Assembly: GCF_000513275.1 (NCBI RefSeq) | Contig: NZ_CBVJ010000027.1 | Location: forward strand, 62,001 to 126,000 | Reading direction: 5' to 3' | Source: Paenibacillus gorillae | GTDB lineage: Bacteria > Bacillota > Bacilli > Paenibacillales > Paenibacillaceae | Length of the DNA stretch: 64,000 nt | Shown here: piece after piece, positions 1-8,317 of the stretch | How the letters are laid out: each line of letters starts with the position of its first letter | Position numbering within the stretch: position 1 is the stretch's first letter | Notes under the pieces: generated by a model | Databases searched by the model: none | Seen by the model: the letters and a program-made list of their open reading frames with translations, nothing else | What the model was told of the DNA's origin: nothing | Made by a program: the position numbers and the translations under genes

Positions 1-190
1 AGAAGCAGCAGCAGCGGTAGCAGCAACAGAAGCAGCAGCTTCGACTGAAGAACCAGATGATCTCGAATGTCCCAAATGCGGTTACTTGCTTGTCAAAAGA
101 AACAGCAAGCGCGGTGAGTTCTACGGTTGTTCGAATTTTCCGAAGTGCCGGCACACTCGAACAATTAATGAAGCAGCTGAGAATGTCTGA
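1..190 (+). CDS. C-terminal fragment with topoisomerase-type C4 zinc finger (partial)
   Basis: The reading frame enters from the left edge (first full codon at position 2) and stops at TGA 188-190. The visible 62 residues are an Ala/Glu-rich linker followed by a CPKCG...YGCSNFPKC pattern. That is the four-cysteine zinc ribbon of the topoisomerase DNA-binding C4 family (zf-C4_Topoisom), also found at the end of some helicases, nucleases and restriction-like proteins. The family is recognised from cysteine spacing and the GxFYGCSxFPKC signature. The enzyme carrying it lies outside the window, so whether it is topoisomerase I or another nucleic-acid protein cannot be told. Confidence 0.7.
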   Translation, partial: EAAAAVAATEAAASTEEPDDLECPKCGYLLVKRNSKRGEFYGCSNFPKCRHTRTINEAAENV

Positions 191-254
191 GGAATCCAGC
201 AATCTTCAGGAAAAATCGATACTTCAACGAAAGTAACCGGGGAGTGATAATAAC

Positions 255-641
255 TTGAGCCTAATGCGATTGAAAATACCAGCTGGCTATGCAATTACTT
301 ATAATAAATTTCATGATGTTGATCCTATTCCCGAAGAAGGTGATGAAGATTTTTTGAGCAATTGGTTTTATTTCACAGAAGATATCCTGCAGATTAGTAA
401 ACTTGCAAATGTTAATGGATGGCATGTTATTCCGGAAAACAATACATATTTAATCGATCTGGGATGGTACCCTGACGGCAGTCAAAATGGGGAATATAGA
501 TTAGAACAAATACAAGTTGACGAAGAAGGCTGCGGGGATAGACTGAAAATAAAACGCTCTAAAGACAGGTTTGAAATCAGGGATACGATTGAATTATGGT
601 TGCGAGAACTAAATAATAATCAACCTGATGATGGATTTTAG
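255..641 (+). CDS. Hypothetical protein, 128 aa
   Basis: This starts at TTG 255 behind GGGGAGTG (239-246). It is a soluble acidic protein with no signal peptide or membrane segment. It is rich in aromatic residues near the N-terminus and ends in a charged tail (NNNQPDDGF). I do not recognise a family. It is followed directly by a good intrinsic terminator, so it is probably a small independent unit or the last gene of the operon that begins left of the window. Confidence 0.55.
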   Translation: MSLMRLKIPAGYAITYNKFHDVDPIPEEGDEDFLSNWFYFTEDILQISKLANVNGWHVIPENNTYLIDLGWYPDGSQNGEYRLEQIQVDEEGCGDRLKIKRSKDRFEIRDTIELWLRELNNNQPDDGF

Positions 642-668
642 CTATCAGCAGCACAAATATGCGTCCAA

Positions 669-695
669 CCTGCCTTTTACAAGGCGGGTTTTTTT
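669..695 (+). terminator. Intrinsic terminator
   Basis: CCTGCCTT (669-676) pairs with AAGGCGGG (681-688) across a 4-base loop, and seven T follow. It lies just after the 128-aa hypothetical gene. Confidence 0.85.
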
Positions 696-869
696 CAGAA
701 GAAAACACACCTAAATCGACTGGAATGTACGTTATATTGGACACGATACTGCACAATTATTTATAATACAAATCGAGTGCACTCCTAGATCTTAGGAAGA
801 TTTATAGTTAAGCATAGCACTCTAAATGATCAACTTAGAGCACTTAAATGAGAAGCGAGGGAATGCGTT

Positions 870-1946
870 ATGTCTTTAATAGAGTTTGGGATTGTAGGAA
901 GAGGCTGGAGAGCTGATTTTTACTTGCGGATTGCAAAATTGCTGCCGCACCGTTTTGCGGTTCGCGCGATGTTAGTCCGTGATGAGGAAAAAGGCAGGGA
1001 GATCGAGAAGGAATGGGGAGTGAAAACTTTCCGCGACATGGATTCTTTCGCTGCAAGCGGCCCCTTTATGTTCGCAGTCGTTTCTGTCCCATGGGCAGCG
1101 ATGCCCGACTGCACATTGGAGCTGGCTGAACGAAATATCCCTGTACTGACGGAGACTCCTCCAGCAAGTGACATTCCAGGTATGATTGCCTTATATGAAT
1201 CACTGCGCAAATTGAATGTTCCCGTACAGGTAGCCGAACAATATTTGTACCAACCGATGCATGCTGCACGTATTGCTTTCGTGAACTCTGGTAAACTTGG
1301 GGACGTTTCTCAGGTGCAAGTATCGGCCGCACACGGCTATCATGGCATCAGTCTCATTCGGAAAATGCTTGGGATTCAGTTCGAGAATGCCGTCATTAAG
1401 GGTCAAAGATTCACATCTAAAATTGTGCAAGGCCCAGGCCGATATGGCCCTCCTGAAAGTGAAGTGCTGGATGACTCCGTACAAGATATCGCTACGCTTC
1501 GTTTTGGAGATAAGCTGGCTTTGTTTGATTTTACAGGGGATCAGTATTTCTCTTGGATTCGCCGCAATCGAATTCTCGTCCGCGGAAGCCATGGCGAGAT
1601 AACAGACGAAACTTACCGGTACTTGAAAGATTTCAAGACCCCTATATCCGGGCAATTCCGAAGAGTGGATACTGGTCATAACGGCAACCTGGAAGGTTAT
1701 TATCATCAAGGAATTACAGCTAATGATGAATGGATGTACGAAAACCTGTTCGTTCCGGGGCGTTTAACCGATGATGAGGTCGCCATTGCAACGAGTTTGG
1801 TCAAGATGGCTGACTATGTACAGGGCGGACCGCCATGCTATCCGCTAGAAGAAGCGATGCAGGATCATTATTTGTCGATTATGATGCTGTCGGCTATCGA
1901 GTCGGGTGAGGAACTGACAACGGCAACTCAGCCATGGGCGCTGTAA
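870..1946 (+). CDS. Gfo/Idh/MocA family NAD(P)-dependent oxidoreductase
   Basis: This 358-aa cytosolic protein has an N-terminal Rossmann fold beginning FGIVGRGWRADF (residues 5-16) and a C-terminal alpha/beta domain typical of sugar or inositol dehydrogenases of the Gfo/Idh/MocA superfamily. The ATG at 870 has GCGAGGGAATGCG upstream. Members usually carry an EKP motif whose lysine helps catalysis; here the equivalent stretch reads LTETPPAS (about residues 93-100), so the lysine is Thr. The substrate cannot be assigned. It stands alone between two terminators. An imperfect inverted repeat (CTCTAA 820-825 / TTAGAG 835-840) lies upstream of the start. Confidence 0.85.
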   Translation: MSLIEFGIVGRGWRADFYLRIAKLLPHRFAVRAMLVRDEEKGREIEKEWGVKTFRDMDSFAASGPFMFAVVSVPWAAMPDCTLELAERNIPVLTETPPASDIPGMIALYESLRKLNVPVQVAEQYLYQPMHAARIAFVNSGKLGDVSQVQVSAAHGYHGISLIRKMLGIQFENAVIKGQRFTSKIVQGPGRYGPPESEVLDDSVQDIATLRFGDKLALFDFTGDQYFSWIRRNRILVRGSHGEITDETYRYLKDFKTPISGQFRRVDTGHNGNLEGYYHQGITANDEWMYENLFVPGRLTDDEVAIATSLVKMADYVQGGPPCYPLEEAMQDHYLSIMMLSAIESGEELTTATQPWAL

Positions 1947-1999
1947 CGCGAATCGAAGGGAATAACATAACTGAATTCAAAGCTGTAACAATAGTCAGG

Positions 2000-2030
2000 C
2001 TGATGGATATATACGTCCATCAGTCTTTTT
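2000..2030 (+). terminator. Intrinsic terminator
   Basis: CTGATGGA (2000-2007) pairs perfectly with TCCATCAG (2016-2023), followed by TCTTTTT. It ends the oxidoreductase unit. A TTGACA hexamer (2034-2039) just after it may be the -35 of the next gene, but no convincing -10 is seen at 17 bp. Confidence 0.8.
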
Positions 2031-2184
2031 GTTTTGACATCGCAATTTTAATATTTAAGTTATATTTATCAATTTCATCTATCATTATCATAAGAAAAAT
2101 GATATTGATCAATAATTCTGAATTTCATACAATGAGGCATCGGCCGAGAGTTCATTACACAATAACAGGAAGTGGTGACCGTCC

Positions 2185-3168
2185 ATGCAAACTGTGGCTG
2201 CCTTACAAAAACAAAGAACCTTCGGTTCGATTCAATTTTTACCTGTCAATTTATTCGCTTCTGTTATGGGAATTTCAGGTCTGTCATTGGCTTGGAGAGA
2301 AGCCAGCAAGCTATTTGGCACGTCTGCCCTTATAGCCGAGATTAGTGGGATAGTTGCCATTATTGTATTTATCGCGTTGAGCATCGGTTATATTTCAAAA
2401 TGGATTTTGTACCCGAAGAAAGTGAAAGATGAATTCAAGCATCCGATTTCTGGAAATTTTTTCGGTATGATAGCAATTGCATTGCTCTTGCTCTCCTCGG
2501 TTATCGGCGGCTATAGCCAAATATCCGGGCAAATCATATGGATTGTTGCTACAGCAGCAGCCATAACACTTAGCTTTGTTTTCGTTGCACGCCTATTGAA
2601 CGGGAATCATGATCCGGCCAACACAGTTCCAGCGTTGCTGATTCCGGTAGTCGGGACGATTGATATCGCAGTTGCTGGCGGTACTATGCCGTTTCCATGG
2701 GCGCATGAAATTAATTTGTTATCTCTTGCAATAGGCGGATTTGTGGCTGTCGTATTCTTCACCTTAATTTTATCGAGACTGATTCATCATGCCCCGCTGC
2801 CGCCTGTATTAATGCCTTCAATGATGATTATGATTGCACCGTTCGAGGTTGGATTTCTTGGTTATACGAATTTCGAACAGCGGATTGATCCGTTTGCCTC
2901 CATCTTGTTTTACTTCGGTCTGTTCTTGTTCATCGTCTTGTACTTCAAAGTATTCAAAAGGTCTATTCCGTTTGGCGCTTCCTGGTGGGGGGTAAGTTTT
3001 CCGATAGCTGCTCTTAGCAATGCTGCATTGAAATACGCGATGTTCGTACATTCTTGGCTCTTAAATGTGATTGCGGCATTTTTGCTGGCTTTTTTGAGTA
3101 TTGTTTTGGCTGTTCTCCTAGTTCGCACGATAAGTATGCTGGTCAAAGGAAATCTGCTTAAAGGCTGA
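2185..3168 (+). CDS. TDT/SLAC1-TehA family membrane transporter or anion channel
   Basis: This 327-aa, very hydrophobic protein has about ten predicted membrane segments. The N-terminal PVNLFASVMGISGLSLAWR region matches the opening helix of the TehA/SLAC1 (tellurite-resistance/dicarboxylate transporter) family, and the length agrees with E. coli TehA (about 330 aa). Family members conduct or transport small anions or dicarboxylates; tellurite resistance is often only an overexpression phenotype. The start at ATG 2185 follows AGGAAGTGGTGA. Longer ORFs in the other frame (1934-2335) are shadows. It stands alone with a terminator behind it. Confidence 0.85.
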   Translation: MQTVAALQKQRTFGSIQFLPVNLFASVMGISGLSLAWREASKLFGTSALIAEISGIVAIIVFIALSIGYISKWILYPKKVKDEFKHPISGNFFGMIAIALLLLSSVIGGYSQISGQIIWIVATAAAITLSFVFVARLLNGNHDPANTVPALLIPVVGTIDIAVAGGTMPFPWAHEINLLSLAIGGFVAVVFFTLILSRLIHHAPLPPVLMPSMMIMIAPFEVGFLGYTNFEQRIDPFASILFYFGLFLFIVLYFKVFKRSIPFGASWWGVSFPIAALSNAALKYAMFVHSWLLNVIAAFLLAFLSIVLAVLLVRTISMLVKGNLLKG

Positions 3169-3199
3169 TCGAATTGGACAAGCTGTCAATATAAATAAG

Positions 3200-3223
3200 G
3201 TCGCGTATATCGCGGCTTTTTTT
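3200..3223 (+). terminator. Intrinsic terminator
   Basis: GTCGCG and CGCGGC (3211-3216) form a short GC stem around TATAT, followed by seven T. It lies after the TehA-like gene. Confidence 0.75.
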
Positions 3224-3303
3224 ATTGGGTATGAACGAGGCAGGATAACAGAGTGAAGGATTGTAATATATAATAGATAAAGAGATCAGGCGGTGAGCAG
3301 CTT

Positions 3304-3708
3304 TTGAAATCCGATATAGATTTTCATATGTGGTTTACTTTTGAAGAACATTGTCAGGGCAAGCATTATATAGTGGGAAATCCTCATACTTTTCATGGGA
3401 GAATATTAGCCTATTGCTCAGAAAAAGATGTGTTCTTTAATGTTTCACTTAGTGAAATAAACGAAATGTCATTACAAACAAAGTATTGGATTAAAGGCTA
3501 CTTATCAGGCAATGAACCATCACCTCCTGTAGATGAAGAGGGGGATGTATTCCCTCCGGCACATGTAGCCAATATACATTATGAAAACAGCATTTCTTTG
3601 TTCCATAAAACAGGTTCATGGTATTCCGGTGAGAGGAATTGTACGGTTTGTGGAACAAAACTATTACATTCATGGATTGGAATTGAATGTGAAGACTGTA
3701 TAGATTAG
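3304..3708 (+). CDS. Hypothetical protein with C-terminal zinc ribbon, 134 aa
   Basis: This starts at TTG 3304 behind a weak GGCGGTGAG site. A TATAAT (3269-3274) sits about 30 bp upstream. The N-terminal 100 residues are unrecognised. The last 24 residues contain CTVCG and CEDC, a classic two-CxxC zinc-binding pair (about residues 115-132). It has no signal peptide or membrane helix. Function unknown; possibly a small regulator or a protein-interaction module. The next gene, a metallopeptidase, starts 45 bp later on the same strand. Confidence 0.6.
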   Translation: MKSDIDFHMWFTFEEHCQGKHYIVGNPHTFHGRILAYCSEKDVFFNVSLSEINEMSLQTKYWIKGYLSGNEPSPPVDEEGDVFPPAHVANIHYENSISLFHKTGSWYSGERNCTVCGTKLLHSWIGIECEDCID

Positions 3709-3753
3709 ATAGATGGAGCATGAATTCACAGCATAAAAGGAAGATAAACAGAC

Positions 3754-4410
3754 ATGCACATTGTACTTGATGAACAAAAGATTTACTTTCATGTTCAATA
3801 TGGAGCAGGTAAAAAGGTTTCGATCCAAATGGACCCATCGGGATTAATAACTGTTAAAGCGCCAAATGGAACGAAAGATGAACAATTAATGCAGCTTGTG
3901 GAGCGTTATGGCAAGCAGATACTGGCACGAAGGCAGGCGCTGGAAGCGGCGCAGACTGTTACCCAGACTAAGGATTACGAAGGAACAGGGAAATTCCTGT
4001 ACTTAGGCAAATATTATCCGCTAAGTGAGTTAATTGAGACGGGTGGGGCAGACAAAGAAGAAGAGCTAAAGCACAAGCTTAAGCGGTTTTATTTTACGAG
4101 TTGTAAAAAGATCGTCGGCGAACGGATCAAAATTTATCAGGACCAGCTGAAAGTGAGACCAAAGTCATTCGAAATCGTCGAGTCGCTTACGAAATGGGGA
4201 AGCTGCAGCTCGAATAGGAATCTCACGTTCAACTATTTACTTGCGATGGCACCGCTCGATGTGATCGATTATGTGGTCGTCCATGAGCTAGTTCATCTGC
4301 TTCATATGAATCATGACCGTTCGTTCTGGCGCCGTGTCGGCAGCATCATGCCGGACTACGAGGAGAAGGAGCGATATTTGGCGAGGCATGCACAAACGAT
4401 GACGCTATGA
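3754..4410 (+). CDS. YgjP-type zinc metallopeptidase (M48/DUF45)
   Basis: This 218-aa cytosolic protein has the HELVH motif (about residues 177-181) followed by NHDRSFW, the zinc-binding HExxH plus downstream histidine typical of YgjP/SprT-like metallopeptidases (PF01863 group). KWGSCSS upstream of it (about 148-154) is another hallmark of this family. ATG 3754 is preceded by GGAAGATAAACAGAC. Family members are thought to be cytosolic metalloproteases; the substrate is unknown. Confidence 0.85.
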   Translation: MHIVLDEQKIYFHVQYGAGKKVSIQMDPSGLITVKAPNGTKDEQLMQLVERYGKQILARRQALEAAQTVTQTKDYEGTGKFLYLGKYYPLSELIETGGADKEEELKHKLKRFYFTSCKKIVGERIKIYQDQLKVRPKSFEIVESLTKWGSCSSNRNLTFNYLLAMAPLDVIDYVVVHELVHLLHMNHDRSFWRRVGSIMPDYEEKERYLARHAQTMTL

Positions 4411-4464
4411 TTGCAGACGATTGCGACTGATAGAGATGATTTCTTTTAAAAAGGGGGAATCTGC

Positions 4465-5154
4465 TTGAAGATTGGTGTCATTGGCGATTTTAATCCGGTC
4501 TACCTCTCACAGCAAGCAACGAATGATGCTTTAGATCATTCTATCTATAAGACTCAAGCTCAGGTTCAATATGACTGGATTCCAACGGTGACAATTGCTG
4601 AACAGCTAGATGTGATCAAAAACAATTATCAGGGGTTTTGGATAGCCCCAGGTATACCTGAATCGGCAGCTGGAGTCTTGCAAATTATTAGATATGCCCG
4701 TGAACACAATGTCCCGCTATTAGGAACTTGCGGCGGATTTCAACATATTATTTTGGAATATGCTAAAAACAAATTAATGCTTGAAGATGCGGATCACGAG
4801 GAATTAAACCCTGATGCTTCTAATCTCGTTATTAGTAAACTTGCTTGTTCACTAGTTGGTCAGACAGGTGAGGTGTTTATAAAGCAGCCCTCATTGGTTT
4901 CTAGCCTTTACCAAGAGACAGCTGTCATTGAACAGTTTAGGTGCAGCTACGGGCTTAACCCGAATTTCGAAGTACCAATTGATGAAGCAGGTTTAAAAAT
5001 AGTGGGAACTGATGCTGAAGGCAGGCCAAGAATTGTTGAATTAGCGGAGCATCCTTTTTTTATCGGCACGTTGTTCGTTCCTCAATTGAGTTCATCCAAC
5101 GCGAATCCGCATTGCCTGGTAAATGCATTTATTAAACAAATTATATCGACCTAA
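4465..5154 (+). CDS. CTP synthase GATase-like protein (class I amidotransferase fold)
   Basis: This 229-aa protein begins with TTG at 4465, with AAGGGGG (4451-4457) ideally spaced upstream. It resembles the stand-alone glutamine-amidotransferase domain of CTP synthase. The nucleophile elbow GTCGGFQH is present (Cys about residue 91). The C-terminal region that in CTP synthase holds the catalytic His-Glu pair (FHPE) reads LFVPQ here, so both partners appear lost while Cys is kept. It may therefore not hydrolyse glutamine. No synthetase domain is attached or adjacent. A convergent NUDIX gene follows. Confidence 0.75.
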   Translation: MKIGVIGDFNPVYLSQQATNDALDHSIYKTQAQVQYDWIPTVTIAEQLDVIKNNYQGFWIAPGIPESAAGVLQIIRYAREHNVPLLGTCGGFQHIILEYAKNKLMLEDADHEELNPDASNLVISKLACSLVGQTGEVFIKQPSLVSSLYQETAVIEQFRCSYGLNPNFEVPIDEAGLKIVGTDAEGRPRIVELAEHPFFIGTLFVPQLSSSNANPHCLVNAFIKQIIST

Positions 5155-5204
5155 AATCTATGCGAACAAGTATTTGGATTACTACCTTTATTGGCGAGAA
5201 AAAG

Positions 5205-5247
5205 ATAAGCATTTGTCCCTTGAGTCACAAGTGGAACAAATGCTTAT
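5205..5247. terminator. Long hairpin between convergent genes
   Basis: A perfect 12-bp inverted repeat, ATAAGCATTTGT (5205-5216) and ACAAATGCTTAT (5236-5247), has inner pairing CCCTTG/CAAGTGG with a bulge. It sits between the GATase-like gene (+) and the NUDIX gene (-), so it is best read as a bidirectional terminator. The T-runs are short. Confidence 0.55.
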
Positions 5248-5263
5248 TTCATCGAGAAACAAT

Positions 5264-5752
5264 CTACTTCGATATACCTGTTTTATTTTTGATTATAAAC
5301 TCGGGGTTCGTTACATAATCGATGTAATTTACGACCCCGTTGAACTCCAAATAAGCCTGATAGCGAGTGCGTATAGCTGAATGTGTAATGAAATCAAGGA
5401 CTTTATCCTTCGCCACCCAACGGCTATCGGTTGTTTCTTCGGAAACAGCTAACTTTCCGCCAACAGGTTTACATACGAAATCAAATATAACTTGTGTAGG
5501 AACATCAGTCACACCATCATACCATATAAAAATGCCTGTATTAGAATAGATACCAATCAAGTAACTAACGGTGGTGTCAATTCCACTTTCCTCTTTAATT
5601 TCACGTACCAAAGCATCCATCAGATTTTCTCCAACTTCCACTTGTCCACCAGGGTATACCCAACCTCCATCACGGGTTTTTACTAAAAGGATATTTCCTT
5701 CACCATCTTCAACAAAACCACCTGCGGCTACAATGTGAGTAGGGAATGGCAT
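5264..5752 (-). CDS. NUDIX hydrolase
   Basis: The Nudix box GX5EX7REUXEEXGU is complete (GGQVEVGE...REIKEESGI). The proposed start is ATG at 5752 (MPFPTHIVAAGG), which has AAGGGGG six bases upstream on the minus strand and gives 162 aa. The open frame extends back to 5842, but that start has no ribosome site. NUDIX enzymes hydrolyse nucleoside diphosphates linked to another moiety. The exact substrate (oxidised nucleotide, sugar nucleotide or other) cannot be read from sequence. Confidence 0.88.
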   Translation of the reverse strand: MPFPTHIVAAGGFVEDGEGNILLVKTRDGGWVYPGGQVEVGENLMDALVREIKEESGIDTTVSYLIGIYSNTGIFIWYDGVTDVPTQVIFDFVCKPVGGKLAVSEETTDSRWVAKDKVLDFITHSAIRTRYQAYLEFNGVVNYIDYVTNPEFIIKNKTGISK

Positions 5753-5842
5753 GTTTAACCCCCTTGTAAGGTAATATCTTATAGCTTTTTTACAAGCTTC
5801 ATAGTTGGTCTGCCTCGTTCGTTTAGCAGCATTCACTTCCAT

Positions 5843-6171
5843 TATATGTTATTTGTAGAATGAATCAATAACCCTTTGCGAAAACAACGAAAGAAATAGA
5901 GGTCAATTAGGGATGGTGTTGCACCTTCTGAATCTCTAGCTGTTATTGCCGAATAACCTTCCTAATTATTTAATTGCTGCACGAAATGGCCGAGGAATCA
6001 TGGAAACTAAGAAATAAAATCATATAGCGTACTAGAACCGCCAGCCCTTTTGTGATCCGCGAAAAGGGCTGTTTGTCGCTCAAATTTTTTTGCTTGGTTC
6101 CATCGTTATAGGGAATCTACTTGCAAAGTTCCGACGTGAAACCTCTTTACAGTGATAAATCGATCTGCTAG
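5843..6171. other. Non-coding stretch with a 9-bp inverted repeat
   Basis: No convincing gene was seen. AGCCCTTTT (6043-6051) and AAAAGGGCT (6062-6070) form a perfect inverted repeat around ten bases, without a T-run on either strand. It is therefore not an obvious terminator. The rest is AT-rich spacer ahead of the bioB promoter. Confidence 0.4.
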
Positions 6172-6214
6172 TATAATTAAATGTTAACCAAAATATAAGT
6201 AAAATAGGTTAACA
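6172..6214 (+). promoter_or_regulatory. bioB promoter with BirA biotin operator
   Basis: A consensus -10 TATAAT (6172-6177) is followed immediately by TGTTAACC (6182-6189), a 17-bp AT-rich spacer and GGTTAACA (6207-6214). These inverted half-sites match the Firmicute BirA operator (TTGTTAACC...GGTTAACAA). The operator covers the expected transcription start, so biotinoyl-AMP-bound BirA should repress bioB. No -35 is perfectly spaced; TTTACA at 6146-6151 is the nearest. Confidence 0.88.
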
Positions 6215-6368
6215 AATATCATCAATGAAAGCTAAGCTGAACTTAAGAATCAGCACTAACTGTCCCTTTTACCAGCCACGCGAATTCAGAAACATTACTA
6301 CATAATCTTCGGGAAACATTAGAGGCCTTACCAATTAGAGACGCTACAGCAGTTCACATTACGGAAGG

Positions 6369-7376
6369 ATGATTGACTTGGAAACCATTACTGCAGATAC
6401 AAAGTGGCAATTGCTTGCTGAAAAGGCATTGAGCGGGGAGCTTCTAACGCTGGAGGAAGGACTTGCAGTGCTGGAAGCCGACAATGACGAAGTGCTGCTG
6501 ATCATGAATGCTGCATTTAGAGTGAGAAAGCATTTCTATGGTAAAAAAGTGAAGCTGAACATGATCATTAACGCCAAAAGCGGGCTTTGCCCCGAGGACT
6601 GCGGCTATTGCTCGCAATCGATCGTGTCGACGGCACCAGTCGATAAATATAGTCTGCTAGATAAAGAAACGCTGCTTGCAGGCGCCCGTGAAGCGATGGC
6701 CCGTAAGGCCGGCACATATTGTATCGTAGCATCTGGCAAGGGGCCGACAGATAAAGAGCTTAATCAAGTGGTCGATGCGGTGAGAGAGATTAGGGAGACA
6801 ATGCCGCTGAAAATTTGCGCTTGTCTGGGCATCCTGAAGGGGGATCAAGCCGAGCGGCTGGCCGAAGCCGGTGTTCATCGATATAACCACAACTTGAATA
6901 CAAGCAAAGCCAACTATCCATCCATCACAACAACTCACACTTATGATCAACGCGTCGCAACGGTTGAGAAGGTGAAATCGCAAGGCATGTCTCCTTGCTC
7001 CGGCGTTATTATTGGCATGGGCGAGACGCATCAAGAAATTGTGGAAATGGCCTTTGCGCTTCGCGAGCTTGATGCAGATTCGATTCCGATCAATTTCCTA
7101 AATGCTATACCGGGAACGCCTCTAGAGCATGCAGGCCGCACCTCCTCGATGAAAGCATTAAAGGTGCTAGCTTTATTCCGGTTTATTTGCCCGTCGAAAG
7201 AAATTCGGGTGGCCGGCGGCCGCGAAGTCAATCTCCGCACATTGCAGCCTTTGTCCTTATACGCCGCGAACTCGTTGTTCGTAGGGGATTACTTAACGAC
7301 AGCTGGCCAAGAAATATCGGCCGATCATCAGATGATTGAAGATTTGGGATTTGAAATCGAATTGAACGCGCTGTAG
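6369..7376 (+). CDS. bioB: Biotin synthase (radical SAM)
   Basis: BioB inserts sulfur into dethiobiotin to make biotin, using a radical-SAM [4Fe-4S] cluster and an auxiliary [2Fe-2S] cluster. The cluster motif GLCPEDCGYC (CxxxCxxC) is present. So are YNHNLNTS and the C-terminal RISGGRE-like VAGGREVNLR and FVGDYLTTAGQ blocks, with near-full length (335 aa). The ATG at 6369 abuts GGAAGG (6363-6368), so the in-frame TTG at 6378 is the better-spaced start. It stands alone with no bioA, bioD or bioF beside it. It is controlled by the BirA operator upstream and ended by a terminator. Confidence 0.95.
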   Translation: MIDLETITADTKWQLLAEKALSGELLTLEEGLAVLEADNDEVLLIMNAAFRVRKHFYGKKVKLNMIINAKSGLCPEDCGYCSQSIVSTAPVDKYSLLDKETLLAGAREAMARKAGTYCIVASGKGPTDKELNQVVDAVREIRETMPLKICACLGILKGDQAERLAEAGVHRYNHNLNTSKANYPSITTTHTYDQRVATVEKVKSQGMSPCSGVIIGMGETHQEIVEMAFALRELDADSIPINFLNAIPGTPLEHAGRTSSMKALKVLALFRFICPSKEIRVAGGREVNLRTLQPLSLYAANSLFVGDYLTTAGQEISADHQMIEDLGFEIELNAL

Positions 7377-7425
7377 GGCAGCAGACACATGGAACTGGAG
7401 TATAGGAAGCAGAAGAACTTCGAAG

Positions 7426-7449
7426 AGCCGCGAAATTTGCGGCTTTTTG
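7426..7449 (+). terminator. Intrinsic terminator after bioB
   Basis: AGCCGC (7426-7431) pairs with GCGGCT (7439-7444), followed by TTTTTG. Confidence 0.8.
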
Positions 7450-7573
7450 TTTTTATTTTTCGAAAATTATCTTATAGATTGAAATATAAAGTGGTAGACT
7501 GAGACAATAAGGATATAGATGGGCTAGTTCGTGCCGTATCAATGAGACAAGGATAAAAAGGAGTTGGATAATT

Positions 7574-8104
7574 GTGCTTAGTGAAGAAGTTGTTATCGAG
7601 CAATTGGTGCAGCGTACAAGTGCAGCTCCCTTAGTTGTGATGATGTGCGGCGTGGCGGGATCAGGTAAAACGACTTTTGCCCAAAAGCTTGAAAGTAAGG
7701 GCTTCGCCCGGCTTTCGGTAGACGAGGATATATGGGCCACACATGGCCGATTTGGAATTGATTATCCTGAAGGGGATTATGAATCCTTAAAGAAAGAAAC
7801 GGAGTTAAAGCTGCGCAAGAAGCTGGTGCATCTAATCCAGGGCGGACACCGCGCTGTTGTCGACCTTAGCTTCTGGCAGCGTCAAAAGCGAAATGAATAT
7901 AAGCAGCTAATCGAGCAGTATAACGGCGTGTGGGAGCTTATACATTTGAAGGTCCGACCGGATGAATTGCGCCGGAGGCTCCTCATTCGAAGTGAACGGT
8001 TCGACGCCAATGCGGCATTCCCGATTACAGAAGACATTCTAATCCAATATTTAAATGGCTTCGAGACTCCTTCAGGAGAAGGGGAAACCGTAATCGAAGT
8101 GTAA
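7574..8104 (+). CDS. P-loop kinase-like AAA ATPase
   Basis: This 176-aa protein has Walker A GVAGSGKTT (about residues 26-34), a D-rich Walker B-like segment and a C-terminal RSERFD region, as in small ATP-dependent kinases of the zeta-toxin/polynucleotide-kinase-like group. The GTG start at 7574 follows AAAAAGGAG (7555-7563). The substrate is unknown; a nucleotide, sugar or small-molecule kinase is likely. Confidence 0.75.
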   Translation: MLSEEVVIEQLVQRTSAAPLVVMMCGVAGSGKTTFAQKLESKGFARLSVDEDIWATHGRFGIDYPEGDYESLKKETELKLRKKLVHLIQGGHRAVVDLSFWQRQKRNEYKQLIEQYNGVWELIHLKVRPDELRRRLLIRSERFDANAAFPITEDILIQYLNGFETPSGEGETVIEV

Positions 8105-8212
8105 AATTGGATTCAGGAAGTCTGACTACTGCATAATAATAATTTGGAAATTTATCTAGAATTAATCAGCACATTCCGGTAATATGGAAAAAGATGAAAG
8201 GAGTGAATGTCA

Positions 8213-8245
8213 ATGTCAATTTCAATCAAGGTGGCTGGCGTTTAA
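8213..8245 (+). CDS. Putative 10-codon leader peptide (MSISIKVAGV)
   Basis: ATG 8213 lies nine bases after AAAGGAG (8197-8203), as good a ribosome site as any nearby, and the frame ends at TAA 8243. An in-frame ATG at 8207 is too close to the site. The hairpin that follows begins two bases after the stop. This layout (short ORF, hairpin, then a phosphotransferase gene) resembles translational attenuation leaders of resistance genes. No family match was made, so function is inference. Confidence 0.4.
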   Translation: MSISIKVAGV

Positions 8246-8246
8246 A

Positions 8247-8288
8247 CCACAGAAGATGATTCTGCCATACGTTGAATGTCTTCTGTGG
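8247..8288 (+). promoter_or_regulatory. Hairpin between leader ORF and phosphotransferase gene
   Basis: CCACAGAAGA (8247-8256) pairs perfectly with TCTTCTGTGG (8279-8288). An inner ATTC/GAAT pair (8259-8262 / 8274-8277) extends the stem. It lacks a T-run, so it is not an intrinsic terminator. It buries the ATG at 8276 but not the stronger AGGAGG (8301-8306). Confidence 0.5.
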
Positions 8289-8317
8289 CCCCAATTAATG
8301 AGGAGGTTATAGCAGAC

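Noticed and set aside
5123..5380. 85-aa plus-strand frame
   Set aside because: It overlaps the end of the GATase gene and the coding strand of the convergent NUDIX gene, has no ribosome site and spans the hairpin at 5205.
6240..6372. Natural-looking frame ending LRETLEALPIRDATAVHITEG before bioB
   Set aside because: There is no start codon (a stop lies just upstream) and no recognised family. It lies in the bioB leader and could be a remnant or chance.
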